From Paenibacillus silagei (GTDB taxonomy: Bacteria > Bacillota > Bacilli > Paenibacillales > Paenibacillaceae): a DNA stretch of 64,000 nucleotides. Position numbers and translations under genes: made by a program. This document shows, in pieces, positions 42,841 to 51,769 of this stretch. Where the stretch lies: positions 415,320 to 479,319 of the forward strand of contig NZ_JAGGLV010000002.1 of the NCBI RefSeq assembly GCF_017874735.1, in the 5' to 3' direction. Numbering within the stretch: position 1 is the stretch's first letter; each line of letters opens with the position of its first letter. The notes under the pieces were generated by a model. It was not told the DNA's origin, searched no databases, and saw only the letters and a program-made list of their open reading frames with translations.

Positions 42841-43596
42841 CTACTGCGCAATCTGCTCGCGGATGTTCGCGAGGATTTTCTTCTCCAGCCTCGACACCTG
42901 CACCTGCGAGATGCCGAGGCGGCTGGCGACTTCCGACTGGGTCTGATCGCGGTAATAGCGCAGATACACGATCAGACGCTCGCGCTCGGTTAGCGCACCG
43001 ATGGCCTCGTTCAAGGCCAGCTTGTCGAACCAGCGCTCCTGCGACTCGTCGGCGATCTGGTCGATCAGTGTGATCGGATCGCCGTCGTTCTCGAAGACGG
43101 TCTCGTGGATCGAAGTCGGCGGCTTGTTGGCTTCCTGGGCGAAGACGATTTCTTCGGGCGTGACGCCCAGCGCTTCGGCCACTTCACCGATGGTCGGGAG
43201 GCGGTCGAGCGTTTTGGACATCTCATCCTTCATCTTGCGCACCTTGTTGGCCATCTCCTTCAGCGAGCGGCTGACCTTGAGCGTGCCGTCATCGCGGAGG
43301 AACCGCTGGATCTCGCCGATAATCATCGGTACCGCATAGGTGGAGAACTTGACCTCATAGCTGAGGTCGAATTTATCAACGGACTTCAGCAGTCCGATAC
43401 AGCCGATCTGGAACAAATCATCCGGTTCATATCCGCGGTTCATAAACCGCTGCACCACCGACCAGACGAGGCGGATATTGCAGTTGACCAGCGTGTCGCG
43501 GGCCGTATGGTCCCCGGCTTGACTGAGCGCGATTAGACGTTTGACCTCCGCATCGTCCAAATAGGTCGGCGGAGCTTTTTTTGATTCTGCATCCAT
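42841..43596 (-). CDS. sigF: RNA polymerase sporulation sigma factor SigF
   Basis: 251 residues, standard length. The earliest forespore-specific sigma factor. Region 2: ARDTLVNCNIRLVWSVVQRF, the -10 recognition FQIGCIGLLKSVDKFDLSYEVKFSTYAVPMIIGEIQRFLRDDGTLKVSRS, typical of SigF/B/G. Region 3: LPTIGEVAEALGVTPEEIVFAQ. Region 4: LNEAIGALTERERLIVYLRYYRDQTQSEVASRLGISQVQVSRLEKKIL. It is the third gene of the spoIIA operon, 11 bases after spoIIAB, and is held inactive by that protein until SpoIIAA is dephosphorylated. Confidence 0.97.
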   Translation of the reverse strand: MDAESKKAPPTYLDDAEVKRLIALSQAGDHTARDTLVNCNIRLVWSVVQRFMNRGYEPDDLFQIGCIGLLKSVDKFDLSYEVKFSTYAVPMIIGEIQRFLRDDGTLKVSRSLKEMANKVRKMKDEMSKTLDRLPTIGEVAEALGVTPEEIVFAQEANKPPTSIHETVFENDGDPITLIDQIADESQERWFDKLALNEAIGALTERERLIVYLRYYRDQTQSEVASRLGISQVQVSRLEKKILANIREQIAQ

Positions 43597-43607
43597 GGCT
43601 CCAACCC

Positions 43608-44063
43608 CTAATTGTATAAAGCTTTTTTCGAGACGATGGTTTTCTTCATGGAGATTGAGGTTCCGCGTCCCGGTTCGCTGATAACCTCGAATTCATCCAT
43701 GAAATTCTCCATAATGGTGAAGCCCATACCTGACCGCTCCAGCTCCGGCTTCGAGGTATACAGCGGCTGCTGGGCCAGCTCCAGATCCTCAATGCCCCGG
43801 CCCTTATCCTCAATGGTCAGATGCACGGTCTCATTCTCAAGGGAAGCGGATATGCTGACAACACCTGCGGGATCACTGTCATAACCGTGAATAATACAAT
43901 TGGTGACAGCCTCCGAGACTACCGTCTTCAAGTCATTCAGCTCCTCCATCGTCGGGTCGAGCCGGGAGACAAAGGCAGCCACTACCACACGCGCGAACGA
44001 TTCATTCTCCGACAACGCAGCAAACTGGACACTCATGAAGTTACGAGCTTCGCTACTAGTCAT
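43608..44063 (-). CDS. spoIIAB: Anti-sigma F factor SpoIIAB (serine kinase)
   Basis: 151 residues. A GHKL-type ATPase: [18 protein letters not shown] (N box), [20 protein letters not shown] (G1 box, DKGRGI) and [22 protein letters not shown] (G2 box). It binds and inhibits SigF and phosphorylates SpoIIAA on serine. Its start overlaps the spoIIAA stop by four bases. Family length and all motifs are intact. Confidence 0.97.
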   Translation of the reverse strand: MTSSEARNFMSVQFAALSENESFARVVVAAFVSRLDPTMEELNDLKTVVSEAVTNCIIHGYDSDPAGVVSISASLENETVHLTIEDKGRGIEDLELAQQPLYTSKPELERSGMGFTIMENFMDEFEVISEPGRGTSISMKKTIVSKKALYN

Positions 44064-44413
44064 AACGCGACCTCCAAATCCGAGAGTGCAGCGCTCTCGT
44101 CGTCATATAGGGGCATGATTTTGAACAGGCCCGACATTTCCAGCAGGCGCTTCACAGGCGCTGTGGCATCGCAGACTGCCATTTTGCCGCCCTTACTGCG
44201 GATCAGCTTGTAGCGCCCCAGAATCACTCCGAGACCCGAGCTGTCCATGAACTGCAGCTCCTTCAGACTCAGGATCAGATGCTCCACCTGGCCCCGCATA
44301 ATCGCTTCATCCATATCCATACGTACATAATCGGCTGCGTGATGGTCCAGTTCCCCGGACAACCGGACAATCAGCACACCCCGGTGATGCTCCATCTCCA
44401 CATGAGAATTCAT
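44060..44413 (-). CDS. spoIIAA: Anti-anti-sigma factor SpoIIAA
   Basis: 117 residues, a STAS-domain protein. The phosphorylated serine is in [14 protein letters not shown] (about residue 58). It begins [27 protein letters not shown], as the family does. The ATG at 44413 has GAGGAG about ten bases upstream; a 28-codon upstream extension of the frame has no support. It is the first gene of the spoIIAA-spoIIAB-sigF operon, with dacF upstream, in the same order as in B. subtilis. Dephosphorylated SpoIIAA releases SigF from SpoIIAB. Confidence 0.96.
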   Translation of the reverse strand: MNSHVEMEHHRGVLIVRLSGELDHHAADYVRMDMDEAIMRGQVEHLILSLKELQFMDSSGLGVILGRYKLIRSKGGKMAVCDATAPVKRLLEMSGLFKIMPLYDDESAALSDLEVAL

Positions 44414-44482
44414 GCTTGCCACTCTCCTCTTCGTTGCTTGGACAACCGCCCTGTAACTATTTCTTTCCCCTACAAGGACAAG

Positions 44483-44508
44483 GTTTCTACACCGCAATTG
44501 AGGATTCC
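44483..44508 (-). promoter_or_regulatory. Candidate sigma-H promoter of the spoIIA operon
   Basis: On the minus strand AGGAAT, 16 bases, GAAAC-type -10 (TAGAAACC). spoIIA is a known sigma-H and Spo0A target, but the -10 deviates from GAAT. Confidence 0.35.
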
Positions 44509-44585
44509 TGCCTCACGACAAAACTAGAAGAAAACCCCTAAGAACTTACACAAAGCCCCTGGTTCAATCTACAAAATGCAAGAAA

Positions 44586-45794
44586 TTAATCATTCGTAAA
44601 CATAGCGCCCGTTGCCCGCTTGAACAGCTTCCACCAGCCCGCCTTGGCTACCGTTTCGCCTGCCTTCAACTCGTATTCCTTCAATACATCGTTCCCCTGG
44701 TAGACTACCAGCTTGCCGACCGTCTGGCCTTCGGCCACCGGAGCCTTCACCTGCTCATTCAGCACCAGCTCATGGCGGATACCCTCCTGGGTTACTCCTT
44801 TGCGGAGCAGGACACTATAGTCTTCCTTCGCCACCAGCGGGAGCTGCGACTTCACGCCCTTCTCAATCCTCACCGTGCCGATGGTGTCGCCTTCCTTGTG
44901 AATCGTATGCAGTTTATATTGGGAAAAGAGGTAGTCGAACATCGCCGAGACCTCGCTGTTGCGGGTCTTGGTGTTCGGCTCGCCCAGCACCACTGCTACA
45001 GCGCGCAGGCCATCTCTGGCCGCCGTCGCCGACAGGCAGAACTTCGCTTCGGACGTATATCCCGTCTTCAGCCCGTCAGCCCCCGTGTAGAACCGCACCA
45101 GCTTGTTGGTGTTCACCAGCCAGAACGGCTTGGTGGAATCCTTGCGCAGGTAATCCTGATAAGAGCCGGTGTATTTGATAATCTGCTCATGCTTCAGCAG
45201 CTCCCGGCTAATGACGGCAATATCATGCGCGGAGGAATAATGATTCGCAGCCGGCAGGCCGTTGCAGTTGGCGAAATGAGTATCCTTCAGGCCCAGGTCC
45301 TGCGCCTTCTGGTTCATGAGATCGACGAAGGCGCTCTCCGAGCCGGCGATTTTCTCCGCCATAGCTACGGAAGCATCATTGCCGGACGCCATTGCGATGC
45401 CCTTCAGCATATCGTCAACCGTCATTTCCTCACCCGGCTCCAGAAAAATCTGTGAACCGCCCATCGATGCCGCATACTCGCTGGTCCGCACCTTGTCGGT
45501 CAGCTGCAGTTTGCCCTCATCCAGCGCCTCCACCGTCAGCAGCATGGTCATAATCTTGGTAATACTGGCCGGCGGAAGTTTATCATGGCTGTTCTTCTCA
45601 TAGATGACCGTGCCCGTGCTGGCATCCATCAGAATGGCAGAACGCGCCCCTGGCGCAAGCGTAGCAGCCGCCCCTCCGGCATTGCCGGAATTTGCGGTGC
45701 CTTTGGCTTTTTCCTCGGCCCAGGCTCCGGTAGCGCCTCCCAGAACCGATACAGCAATGCACAGCACAAGCGTTACATAACGAATTTTCCTCAC
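44586..45794 (-). CDS. dacF: Sporulation-specific D-alanyl-D-alanine carboxypeptidase DacF
   Basis: 402 residues. Exported: a signal peptide (IRYVTLVLCIAVSVLGGATGAWA) is followed by a Gly/Ala linker. The penicillin-binding domain has the SxxK catalytic motif in PPASITKIMTMLL (about residue 78), SGNDASVAMAEKI (SxN) and DGLKTGYTSEAKF (KTG). A C-terminal PBP5-type domain follows (VGKLVVYQGNDVLKEYELKAG). It trims the D-Ala from cortex peptidoglycan. The GTG at 45794 is chosen because AGGAGGGG precedes it; the ATG ten codons earlier has no site. It is directly upstream of spoIIAA, with about 170 bases between. Confidence 0.95.
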   Translation of the reverse strand: MRKIRYVTLVLCIAVSVLGGATGAWAEEKAKGTANSGNAGGAAATLAPGARSAILMDASTGTVIYEKNSHDKLPPASITKIMTMLLTVEALDEGKLQLTDKVRTSEYAASMGGSQIFLEPGEEMTVDDMLKGIAMASGNDASVAMAEKIAGSESAFVDLMNQKAQDLGLKDTHFANCNGLPAANHYSSAHDIAVISRELLKHEQIIKYTGSYQDYLRKDSTKPFWLVNTNKLVRFYTGADGLKTGYTSEAKFCLSATAARDGLRAVAVVLGEPNTKTRNSEVSAMFDYLFSQYKLHTIHKEGDTIGTVRIEKGVKSQLPLVAKEDYSVLLRKGVTQEGIRHELVLNEQVKAPVAEGQTVGKLVVYQGNDVLKEYELKAGETVAKAGWWKLFKRATGAMFTND

Positions 45795-45884
45795 AATGGT
45801 TCCCCTCCTGAACTTAACCTTCATTTCACAGGTACTGTGTTCCAGTTTCGTCAGAAAGGCAGGAAATTATTCCATTTCACGCAC

Positions 45885-45937
45885 AAAAAAAAGAGCCTCC
45901 CCCGGTATCTTCACAGATACTTGAGAAAGCCCCTTTC
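45885..45937 (-). terminator. Intrinsic terminator of the small beta-rich protein gene
   Basis: On the minus strand GTATCT-GTGA-AGATAC extended by CTC/GAG-type pairs, then CTCTTTTTTTTG (eight T). Confidence 0.75.
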
Positions 45938-45956
45938 CGGTACTGCTATGAATAGC

Positions 45957-46382
45957 TTAGCCGCCGATAGCCAAAGCGCTGAAAATAACAGGTCCCACCA
46001 CTGTGGCAACGGAGCCGACATCCTGGTTCTCTACAATCAGCTGATAGTTCTGGACACCGGCCGGGACGTTGATATCTACCATATGCAGCGAGATAATACC
46101 ATCGTCATTGAAATTCTCCTCCAGCTCTACCAGTGCATAGAAGATTTCGGTACCTGCCCGCCAGATGCGGACCAGCACATTGGGCGTATCCAGAGTAACA
46201 TCCACGCCGATGGTGGCTTTCAGTTCCACCTTATTGGGGAAATGTCCTGGAACTGCGGGATCGATATACACCGATGTTCCTGCAATCTGTATACCAGCCG
46301 GAGAAATAGGAACAGGGATGGAGACCCCGTTAGTAATAGGTGTAACTACGGATGCGTTATAATCCAAAAGTGTTTTGGCCAT
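45957..46382 (-). CDS. Small beta-rich protein, unknown function (possible spore-surface protein)
   Basis: 141 residues, no signal peptide, no cysteine. It is almost entirely beta-strand forming: KTLLDYNASVVTPITNGVSI, GTSVYIDPAVPGHFPNKVEL, TIGVDVTLDTPNVLVRIWRAG, FYALVELEENFNDDGIISLHM and VGPVIFSALAIGG. This resembles the trimeric C-terminal beta-sandwich domains of exosporium proteins, but with no collagen-like part, and I cannot name the family. GGAGTGA lies eight bases upstream of the ATG. It is a single gene with its own terminator, beside dacF. Confidence 0.75.
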   Translation of the reverse strand: MAKTLLDYNASVVTPITNGVSIPVPISPAGIQIAGTSVYIDPAVPGHFPNKVELKATIGVDVTLDTPNVLVRIWRAGTEIFYALVELEENFNDDGIISLHMVDINVPAGVQNYQLIVENQDVGSVATVVGPVIFSALAIGG

Positions 46383-46470
46383 GCGTTATCACTCCTTTTC
46401 ATATTCTACTAAAGTATATGAAAGATATGAAAAAGAGCTTGTGCATTTCTATTACTAGTCCACCTATTTA

Positions 46471-47481
46471 TTAACGTGCGTTGCTATAATTCACTGCCGG
46501 ACGGCTGCCGCCCTTATGCCCGAGATACAGTCTGGACAATAGAGGAGAGCGTACCGCCCAATTGGCGGCCAGCAGCGGCACCCCCACTCCGATCAGCGTA
46601 AAGGGCAACAGCCCGTAATCCGTCCCGAGGAGATATTTGAGCCCGTAATTCAAAGGCAAATGCAGGTACATGATCGCAATGGAGTTACGTCCCAGGCTGC
46701 CCATCCAGTCCAGCGGAACAAGCTTCGAGAGACGGTACACAGCGGCGCAAATAGTCAATGAGATAAGCAGCGGCACGGCAAGATCGAGCAGCAGCGAAGT
46801 ATACTCCTTGTATTTCATATTCAGGCTGTATTGAAGGACACCCGTCCGCTCCAGCAGCAGCACAAGAGCACATAACGGAAGCAGCACCGGCAGCGCCGAA
46901 TAGCGGCGGATGAGCGCAGGGATCACCTGTTTGCCGTAGAATCCGATCGCATAATAAGTAATGGCGAGCAGGGACACATCTGCATTCCAGGGAAGATTGA
47001 AGTTCCTGAGCGCGGTCAGGGAGATGAGATGTGACAGGAGATAAGCAGAAGCGATCAGGAGAAATTGCGTGCGGCGGGAATAACGGACAATGTATCCGAA
47101 GAGCAGCTGTGTGAACAGCAGGCAGGTGATGAACCAGAACACCCCGTAAGGGCCCGTGAGCGACAATCCCCCGTAGAGCAGTCTCGCTACATTCTCGGCG
47201 AACCCTCGTATACTGAAGTTGAACAGCAGCAGCACGGAAGCAATCAGGAGTCCGTAGGCAAAATAGGGAGTCATCAGCCCCTTGGTCCGTTTGACCGCCC
47301 AGCCCAAATACCGCCCGGGTTCAACCGGCTTAAATACAAGTCCGCTAAGCATGAAGAACAAAGGCATCCGGAACCAGGACAGATAATGATTCGCTGCCGC
47401 ATCGCCGGAGTGGCCCATTACTACAAAAATAATACTGAATCCCTTGGCGGCATCAATCCATAATTGTCGTGGTTTGTTCAC
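46471..47481 (-). CDS. Acyltransferase-3 family membrane protein
   Basis: 336 residues, about ten helices. N-terminal signature RQLWIDAAKGFSIIFVVMGHSG (conserved Asp-x-x-x-G and His 23) and RMPLFFMLSGLVF, both typical of Acyl_transf_3 (OafA-like). The family acetylates exopolysaccharide, peptidoglycan or other carbohydrates at the membrane. The start codon is GTG at 47481, with GGAGG five bases upstream. It is a monocistron whose upstream region leads into repeat array C. Confidence 0.88.
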   Translation of the reverse strand: MNKPRQLWIDAAKGFSIIFVVMGHSGDAAANHYLSWFRMPLFFMLSGLVFKPVEPGRYLGWAVKRTKGLMTPYFAYGLLIASVLLLFNFSIRGFAENVARLLYGGLSLTGPYGVFWFITCLLFTQLLFGYIVRYSRRTQFLLIASAYLLSHLISLTALRNFNLPWNADVSLLAITYYAIGFYGKQVIPALIRRYSALPVLLPLCALVLLLERTGVLQYSLNMKYKEYTSLLLDLAVPLLISLTICAAVYRLSKLVPLDWMGSLGRNSIAIMYLHLPLNYGLKYLLGTDYGLLPFTLIGVGVPLLAANWAVRSPLLSRLYLGHKGGSRPAVNYSNAR

Positions 47482-47757
47482 GTTATCCTCCCATCTCCTC
47501 CCAAATCAGTTTTAATTTAATACAATTATAGAAGGGTTTATTTTTCTTTTCAAATTTCAATGAAATATTTCAGCGTTATTTCTGAAAGAATATTCACTTA
47601 ACAACGGAGCAAACTCTGCAAAAATAAGTCATTCTGCCTAGACGGGGGACGTTGTCCCATCCGGTTAATAAATAGGGCTAAAGTCCGGCGGTGTTGCCGG
47701 TGACGTAGCAGGCAGGAAAAGCGTCTGGTATGGTGCGGGGAAGTAGGAGGCGGGAGG
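47482..47757. other. AT-rich spacer between the acyltransferase and array C
   Basis: No gene is seen. The part next to the acyltransferase (47490-47600) is very AT-rich and should hold its promoter. The part next to the array contains GAAATATTTC near 47553. Confidence 0.5.
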
Positions 47758-48300
47758 CCGAATGTGGTCGGTTTTCCGATTACATTGGACCCACGCAACT
47801 CCGCAGCGCCGAATGTGGTCGGTTTTCCGATTACATTGGACCCACGCAACTCCGTAGCGCCGAATGTGGTCGGTTTTCCGATTACATTGGACCCACGCAA
47901 CTCCGCAGCGCCGAATGTGGTCGGTTTTCCGATTACATTGGACCCACGCAGCTCGGCAGCGCCGAATGTGGTCGGTTTTCCGATTACATTGGACCCACGC
48001 AACTCCGCAACGCCGAATGTGGTCGGTTTTCCGATTACATTTGGACCACGGGCCTCCGCAGCTCCGAATGTGGTCGGTTTTCCGATTACATTGGACCCAC
48101 GCAACTCGGCAGCGCCGAATGTGGTCGGTTTTCCGATTACATTTGGACCACGGGCCTGTGTGTGTGCATATTGTATGCTGTTTTCGGCATACATTCGGCC
48201 CACGGGCCTGCGTGCGAGAACAATGTATGATGTTTTCAGCATACATTCGGTCCACTTGTCTTCGCGCCAGCCAATTGTGTTCTGTTTTTCGCATCCAGCA
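47758..48300 (+). repeat. Tandem array C: 51-bp unit, eight close plus three diverged copies (same family as B)
   Basis: Units begin at CCGAATGT at 47758, 47809, 47860, 47911, 47962, 48013, 48064 and 48115, exactly 51 bp apart. Three diverged units follow, with hairpins at 48173, 48224 and 48277. The core of the main units is GTGGTCGG-TTTT-CCGATTAC (8 pairs, two G-U). At 48173 it is GTATGCTG-TTTT-CGGCATAC and at 48224 GTATGATG-TTTT-CAGCATAC, so arms change together. The array lies between two minus-strand genes, just past the OppF-gene terminator. Confidence 0.95.
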
Positions 48301-48310
48301 AAAGCAAAGA

Positions 48311-48330
48311 GCCACCCGCTGCCGGATGGC
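48311..48330 (-). terminator. Terminator hairpin of the ABC/deacylase operon
   Basis: GCCACCCG / CGGATGGC (one mismatch) followed by TCTTTGCTTTT on the minus strand, 24 bases beyond the oppF stop. Confidence 0.65.
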
Positions 48331-48353
48331 CCCTCCTCACACTGCACATATAC

Positions 48354-49316
48354 TTAATACAAATGACAGGCCACCTGATGGCCTGAGTCCAGCTCCCGCA
48401 GCACCGGCGCTTCCGACTTGCAGCGGTCCATCGCATGCGGACAGCGGGGATGGAAGGCACAGCCTGTGGGCGGAGTCTCAGGGTTCGGAACATCCCCCGT
48501 CAGGACGATGCGCTGCTTTTTCAGGCCCGGATTCGGCACTGGAACGGCAGACATCAGCGCCTGGGTATACGGATGCAGCGGCTTCGCGAAGAGTGCCTTC
48601 GTCGGCGCCAGCTCGACAATCCGCCCCAGGTACATGACGGCCACACGGTCGCTGATGAATTTCACAACTGACAGGTCATGCGAGATGAACATATAAGTCA
48701 GGCCGTATTGCTCCTGCAGATCCTGCATCAGATTCAGCACCTGGGCCTGGATGGAGACATCCAGTGCCGATACCGGCTCATCGCAGACAATGAACTTCGG
48801 ATTCAGCGCAAGCGCACGGGCAATCCCGATCCGCTGCCGCTGGCCCCCGGAGAATTCATGGGGAAAACGGTGGGCCTGATAGGGGGACAAACCCACCACC
48901 TCCATCAGCTGCTCGACCCTACTCTTCAGCTCTCCGGCGGGGGCCGATCCGTGGGTACGGAGCGGTTCCTCCAGAATGCGCTGGACGGTCCAGCGGGGGT
49001 CGAGCGAAGCGTAAGGGTCCTGGAACACCATTTGCATATCGGTACGGAACCTGCGTAGCTGCTCGGTATTCAGGCTGCGCACATCTGTGCCGCCGAACAT
49101 AATCTCGCCTTCTGTCGGCTCAATCAGCCGCAGAATGGCCCGTCCGGTGGTCGATTTCCCGCAGCCGGATTCTCCGACCACTGCCAGCGTCTCTCCCTGC
49201 TCTACGGATAAGGTTATGCCGTCAACGGCTTTGACTGCACCAACCTGCTTAGAGAAGAAGCCCTTGCGGATCGGATAATGCTTCTTCAGATTGCGCACTT
49301 CCAGTAATGTGGTCAT
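48354..49316 (-). CDS. Peptide ABC transporter ATPase (OppF/DppF type)
   Basis: 320 residues. Walker [16 protein letters not shown]-loop [14 protein letters not shown], signature [17 protein letters not shown], Walker [13 protein letters not shown] and His-loop FISHDLSVV. The C-terminal oligopeptide-transporter extension is present with its cysteine motif [14 protein letters not shown]. It pairs with the OppD-type ATPase: the OppD stop and this ATG overlap as ATGA, and GGAGGGG lies five bases upstream. It is the last gene of the importer operon. Confidence 0.94.
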   Translation of the reverse strand: MTTLLEVRNLKKHYPIRKGFFSKQVGAVKAVDGITLSVEQGETLAVVGESGCGKSTTGRAILRLIEPTEGEIMFGGTDVRSLNTEQLRRFRTDMQMVFQDPYASLDPRWTVQRILEEPLRTHGSAPAGELKSRVEQLMEVVGLSPYQAHRFPHEFSGGQRQRIGIARALALNPKFIVCDEPVSALDVSIQAQVLNLMQDLQEQYGLTYMFISHDLSVVKFISDRVAVMYLGRIVELAPTKALFAKPLHPYTQALMSAVPVPNPGLKKQRIVLTGDVPNPETPPTGCAFHPRCPHAMDRCKSEAPVLRELDSGHQVACHLY

Positions 49317-50290
49317 AGAACCCCCTCCTGCTGCAGGATACAGCGGCATGTGTGGCCCGGCTGCACCTCAAGCAGCTCCGGGAGCTGCTCCCGGCAGCGG
49401 TCCACCGCTACCGGACAGCGCGGTGCGAACCGGCAGCCGGGCGGCAGGCTGGCCGGATTCGGCACCTGGCCCGGTATCGAGCTGAGGCGGTCCTCATCCC
49501 CTGCCAGCTGAGGCAGGGAAGCCAGCAGCCCTTGAGTATACGGATGCAGCGGCTGGCTATACAGGGTAGCCACATCTGTCTCCTCGACGATCTGACCCGC
49601 GTACATGATGACGACCCGGTCGCACATCTCGGCGACAACCCCCAGATCATGCGTGATCATCAGGATTGACATGCCCTCGTTCTTTTGCAGATCCCGCATC
49701 AGATCAAGGATCTGCGCCTGAATCGTCACATCCAGCGCTGTCGTCGGCTCATCGGCTATGAGCAGCTGAGGATTGCAGACCATCGCCATTGCAATCATCA
49801 CCCGCTGCCGCATCCCGCCGGAGAGCTGATGGGCATACTGCTGGGCAATCTTTTCCGGCCGGGGAATCCCTACCTTGCGCAGCATCTCCACCGCCCGCGC
49901 GTCCGCCTCCTTCTTGCTCAGCTTCAGATGATAACGGGCGGATTCGGAGATCTGGCGCCCGATCTTGAACACCGGATTCAGCGAGGTCATCGGCTCCTGA
50001 AAAATCATCGCAATCCGGTTCCCCCGGATATTCCGCACCTCATTCATCGACATCTCCAGCATATCCTTGCCCTCGAAGCGGATCTGGCCGGAAGCAATCC
50101 GGCTGATCCGTTTGGGCAAGAGCTGCATGATTGAGAGTGAGGTAATGCTTTTGCCGCAGCCCGATTCGCCTACAATGCCCAGTGTCTCTCCCTTGCGCAC
50201 TGACAGACTGATGCCGTCCACCGCACGGATCGTACCTGCCGCTGTCTGAAACTCGGTGCATAGCCCTGATACTTCCAGCAGTTCTGTCAT
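49313..50290 (-). CDS. Peptide ABC transporter ATPase (OppD/DppD type)
   Basis: 325 residues. Walker [17 protein letters not shown]-loop [14 protein letters not shown], signature [17 protein letters not shown], Walker [13 protein letters not shown], and [14 protein letters not shown]. The C-terminal extension has [14 protein letters not shown]. The first ATPase of the heterodimer that drives the permeases at 53.5-55.5 kb. It follows the M20 deacylase gene after 74 bases; the start has GGAGGGG seven bases upstream. Confidence 0.94.
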   Translation of the reverse strand: MTELLEVSGLCTEFQTAAGTIRAVDGISLSVRKGETLGIVGESGCGKSITSLSIMQLLPKRISRIASGQIRFEGKDMLEMSMNEVRNIRGNRIAMIFQEPMTSLNPVFKIGRQISESARYHLKLSKKEADARAVEMLRKVGIPRPEKIAQQYAHQLSGGMRQRVMIAMAMVCNPQLLIADEPTTALDVTIQAQILDLMRDLQKNEGMSILMITHDLGVVAEMCDRVVIMYAGQIVEETDVATLYSQPLHPYTQGLLASLPQLAGDEDRLSSIPGQVPNPASLPPGCRFAPRCPVAVDRCREQLPELLEVQPGHTCRCILQQEGVL

Positions 50291-50363
50291 GATTGCCCCT
50301 CCCTCCAGTACCCCACAAAGTGAAGTATTTGCTTCGATGATTAGTCAGGTACTCTTTTAAATA

Positions 50364-51644
50364 CTATTTCTCTTCTTCTACACCCAGATATTTCAGCGCC
50401 GTTAAAGCATACACCTTCGCACACTGGATAATCTGCCAGACAGGAGCTTTCTCGTTGAAATTATGAATGGTGGACAGCTCGGCCGGTCCGTATTGCAGAA
50501 CGGGAATGTTATGAGTGCGGAAATGGCGCGCGTCGCTAGAGGCCCATTGCAGCACACCGTAGGCTTCTTCCCCGCTCACCTCACAGATACTCTCAACCAG
50601 GTCCTTGACCACCGGCTCCTCATTGGAGGTCCAGTTGGCATTGCCCTGGAAGCCGAAGCCCTTCACCTCGGATTCAATGCCGGCTTCAAGCAGCAGGGAG
50701 CGGGCACGGTCCAGCACATCCCGGTAGTCTACCCCGAATGGTACGCGGGAATCGACCTGAATGGTGCAGCGGTCCGCCACTACGTTCACCTTGGTTCCGC
50801 CCTGAATCGTTCCGATGTTGACCGTCACATGGTCGAATACCTGATAGGCGAGGGAATCTTCTTCTTCGCTGCCCTTCACGTAATCCTGCGAGATGCGAAT
50901 AATCTCCTGAACTTCCTCGGGAATGTCCACTTTGATATCCCATAGCCGCTGTAAGGCTTCAATCCCTTTGGCGGCCTTCACAATGGCGCTGTCTCCAACC
51001 ACAGGCGACAAGCTGCCGTGACCCGGTGTGCCTTCCACGGTGAATTCGAACCAGCAGCTGCCCTTTTGCCCGATGGTCGGGTTCAGCGGGCCGGAAGGCT
51101 CGGCAATCACAGCAGCGGTTCCGGTAATCAGGCCGCGCTCCAGCACCCAGGGAACCCCGAGATGACCGCCAGTCTCTTCATCTGGCACGATCAGCAGGGA
51201 GAGATCTCCTTTTAGCGGAACGCCCAGCTTCGACAGCAGTGCAGTGACGTAGATTAACCCGGCCAGGCCTGCTTTCATATCCGAAGCGCCTCTGCCCAGC
51301 AGATAGCCATCCACGATATCGCCGCAGAACGGATCGAAATCCCAGCGCGAGCGGTCTCCCGCCGGAACGACATCGGTATGTCCGCAGTAAATCAGCTTTT
51401 TGCCGGTGCGCTCCTCCGCGCCTGCGCCCAGTGTGGACACCAGATTGAACATCGTTTCGGTGGCCGGATAGATCGCCGTATCGATACCTGCTTCTTTCAG
51501 ATAACCAATAATATAAGCGCTGATCTCCCGTGAATCGCCCGGCGGATTCTCCGAAGGGTAACGGATCAGCTGAGAGCAGAGCGCAAGCAGTTCCTCCTGC
51601 CCGGCATCAATGGCCTCCAGCACCTTGCTTTTCCAGTCTGTCAT
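50364..51644 (-). CDS. M20 family ArgE/DapE-type deacylase or peptidase
   Basis: 426 residues, zinc-dependent. Metal ligands: YCGHTDVVPAG (His about 87), GRGASDMKAGL (Asp about 120), PDEETGGHLG (Glu-Glu about 155) and AEPSGP (about 190). A late His probably comes from TIHNFNEKAP. The lid (dimerisation) domain has WFEFTVEGTPGHGS. The family removes acyl groups or cleaves peptides (ArgE acetylornithine deacetylase, DapE succinyl-diaminopimelate desuccinylase, carboxypeptidases). It is in the middle of the peptide-importer operon, so it probably processes the imported compound. It is cytosolic. Confidence 0.9.
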   Translation of the reverse strand: MTDWKSKVLEAIDAGQEELLALCSQLIRYPSENPPGDSREISAYIIGYLKEAGIDTAIYPATETMFNLVSTLGAGAEERTGKKLIYCGHTDVVPAGDRSRWDFDPFCGDIVDGYLLGRGASDMKAGLAGLIYVTALLSKLGVPLKGDLSLLIVPDEETGGHLGVPWVLERGLITGTAAVIAEPSGPLNPTIGQKGSCWFEFTVEGTPGHGSLSPVVGDSAIVKAAKGIEALQRLWDIKVDIPEEVQEIIRISQDYVKGSEEEDSLAYQVFDHVTVNIGTIQGGTKVNVVADRCTIQVDSRVPFGVDYRDVLDRARSLLLEAGIESEVKGFGFQGNANWTSNEEPVVKDLVESICEVSGEEAYGVLQWASSDARHFRTHNIPVLQYGPAELSTIHNFNEKAPVWQIIQCAKVYALTALKYLGVEEEK

Positions 51645-51713
51645 GGGTTACGAATTCTCCTTTGTGTTCCAGGCTGCACGCCTTGCGGCTGGCAGGAGGA
51701 ACTGTGAATTTGT

Positions 51714-51754
51714 GACAAAGAAGAGGGACAAGGCCTAAGGCCTGCCCGCTCTCT
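51714..51754 (-). terminator. Terminator hairpin downstream of the substrate-binding protein gene
   Basis: AGAG...AAGGCC-TAA-GGCCT...CTCT, followed on the minus strand by TCTTCTTTG. It may attenuate rather than end the operon, as the M20 gene follows. Confidence 0.55.
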
Positions 51755-51769
51755 TTTAGCCAAACCTGC

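Noticed and set aside
47598..48357. Open frames of 160-250 codons across array C, one starting just past the oppF end
   Set aside because: They lie beyond a terminator, lack a ribosome site and run antisense or in parallel to each other through the repeat. Considered by-products.
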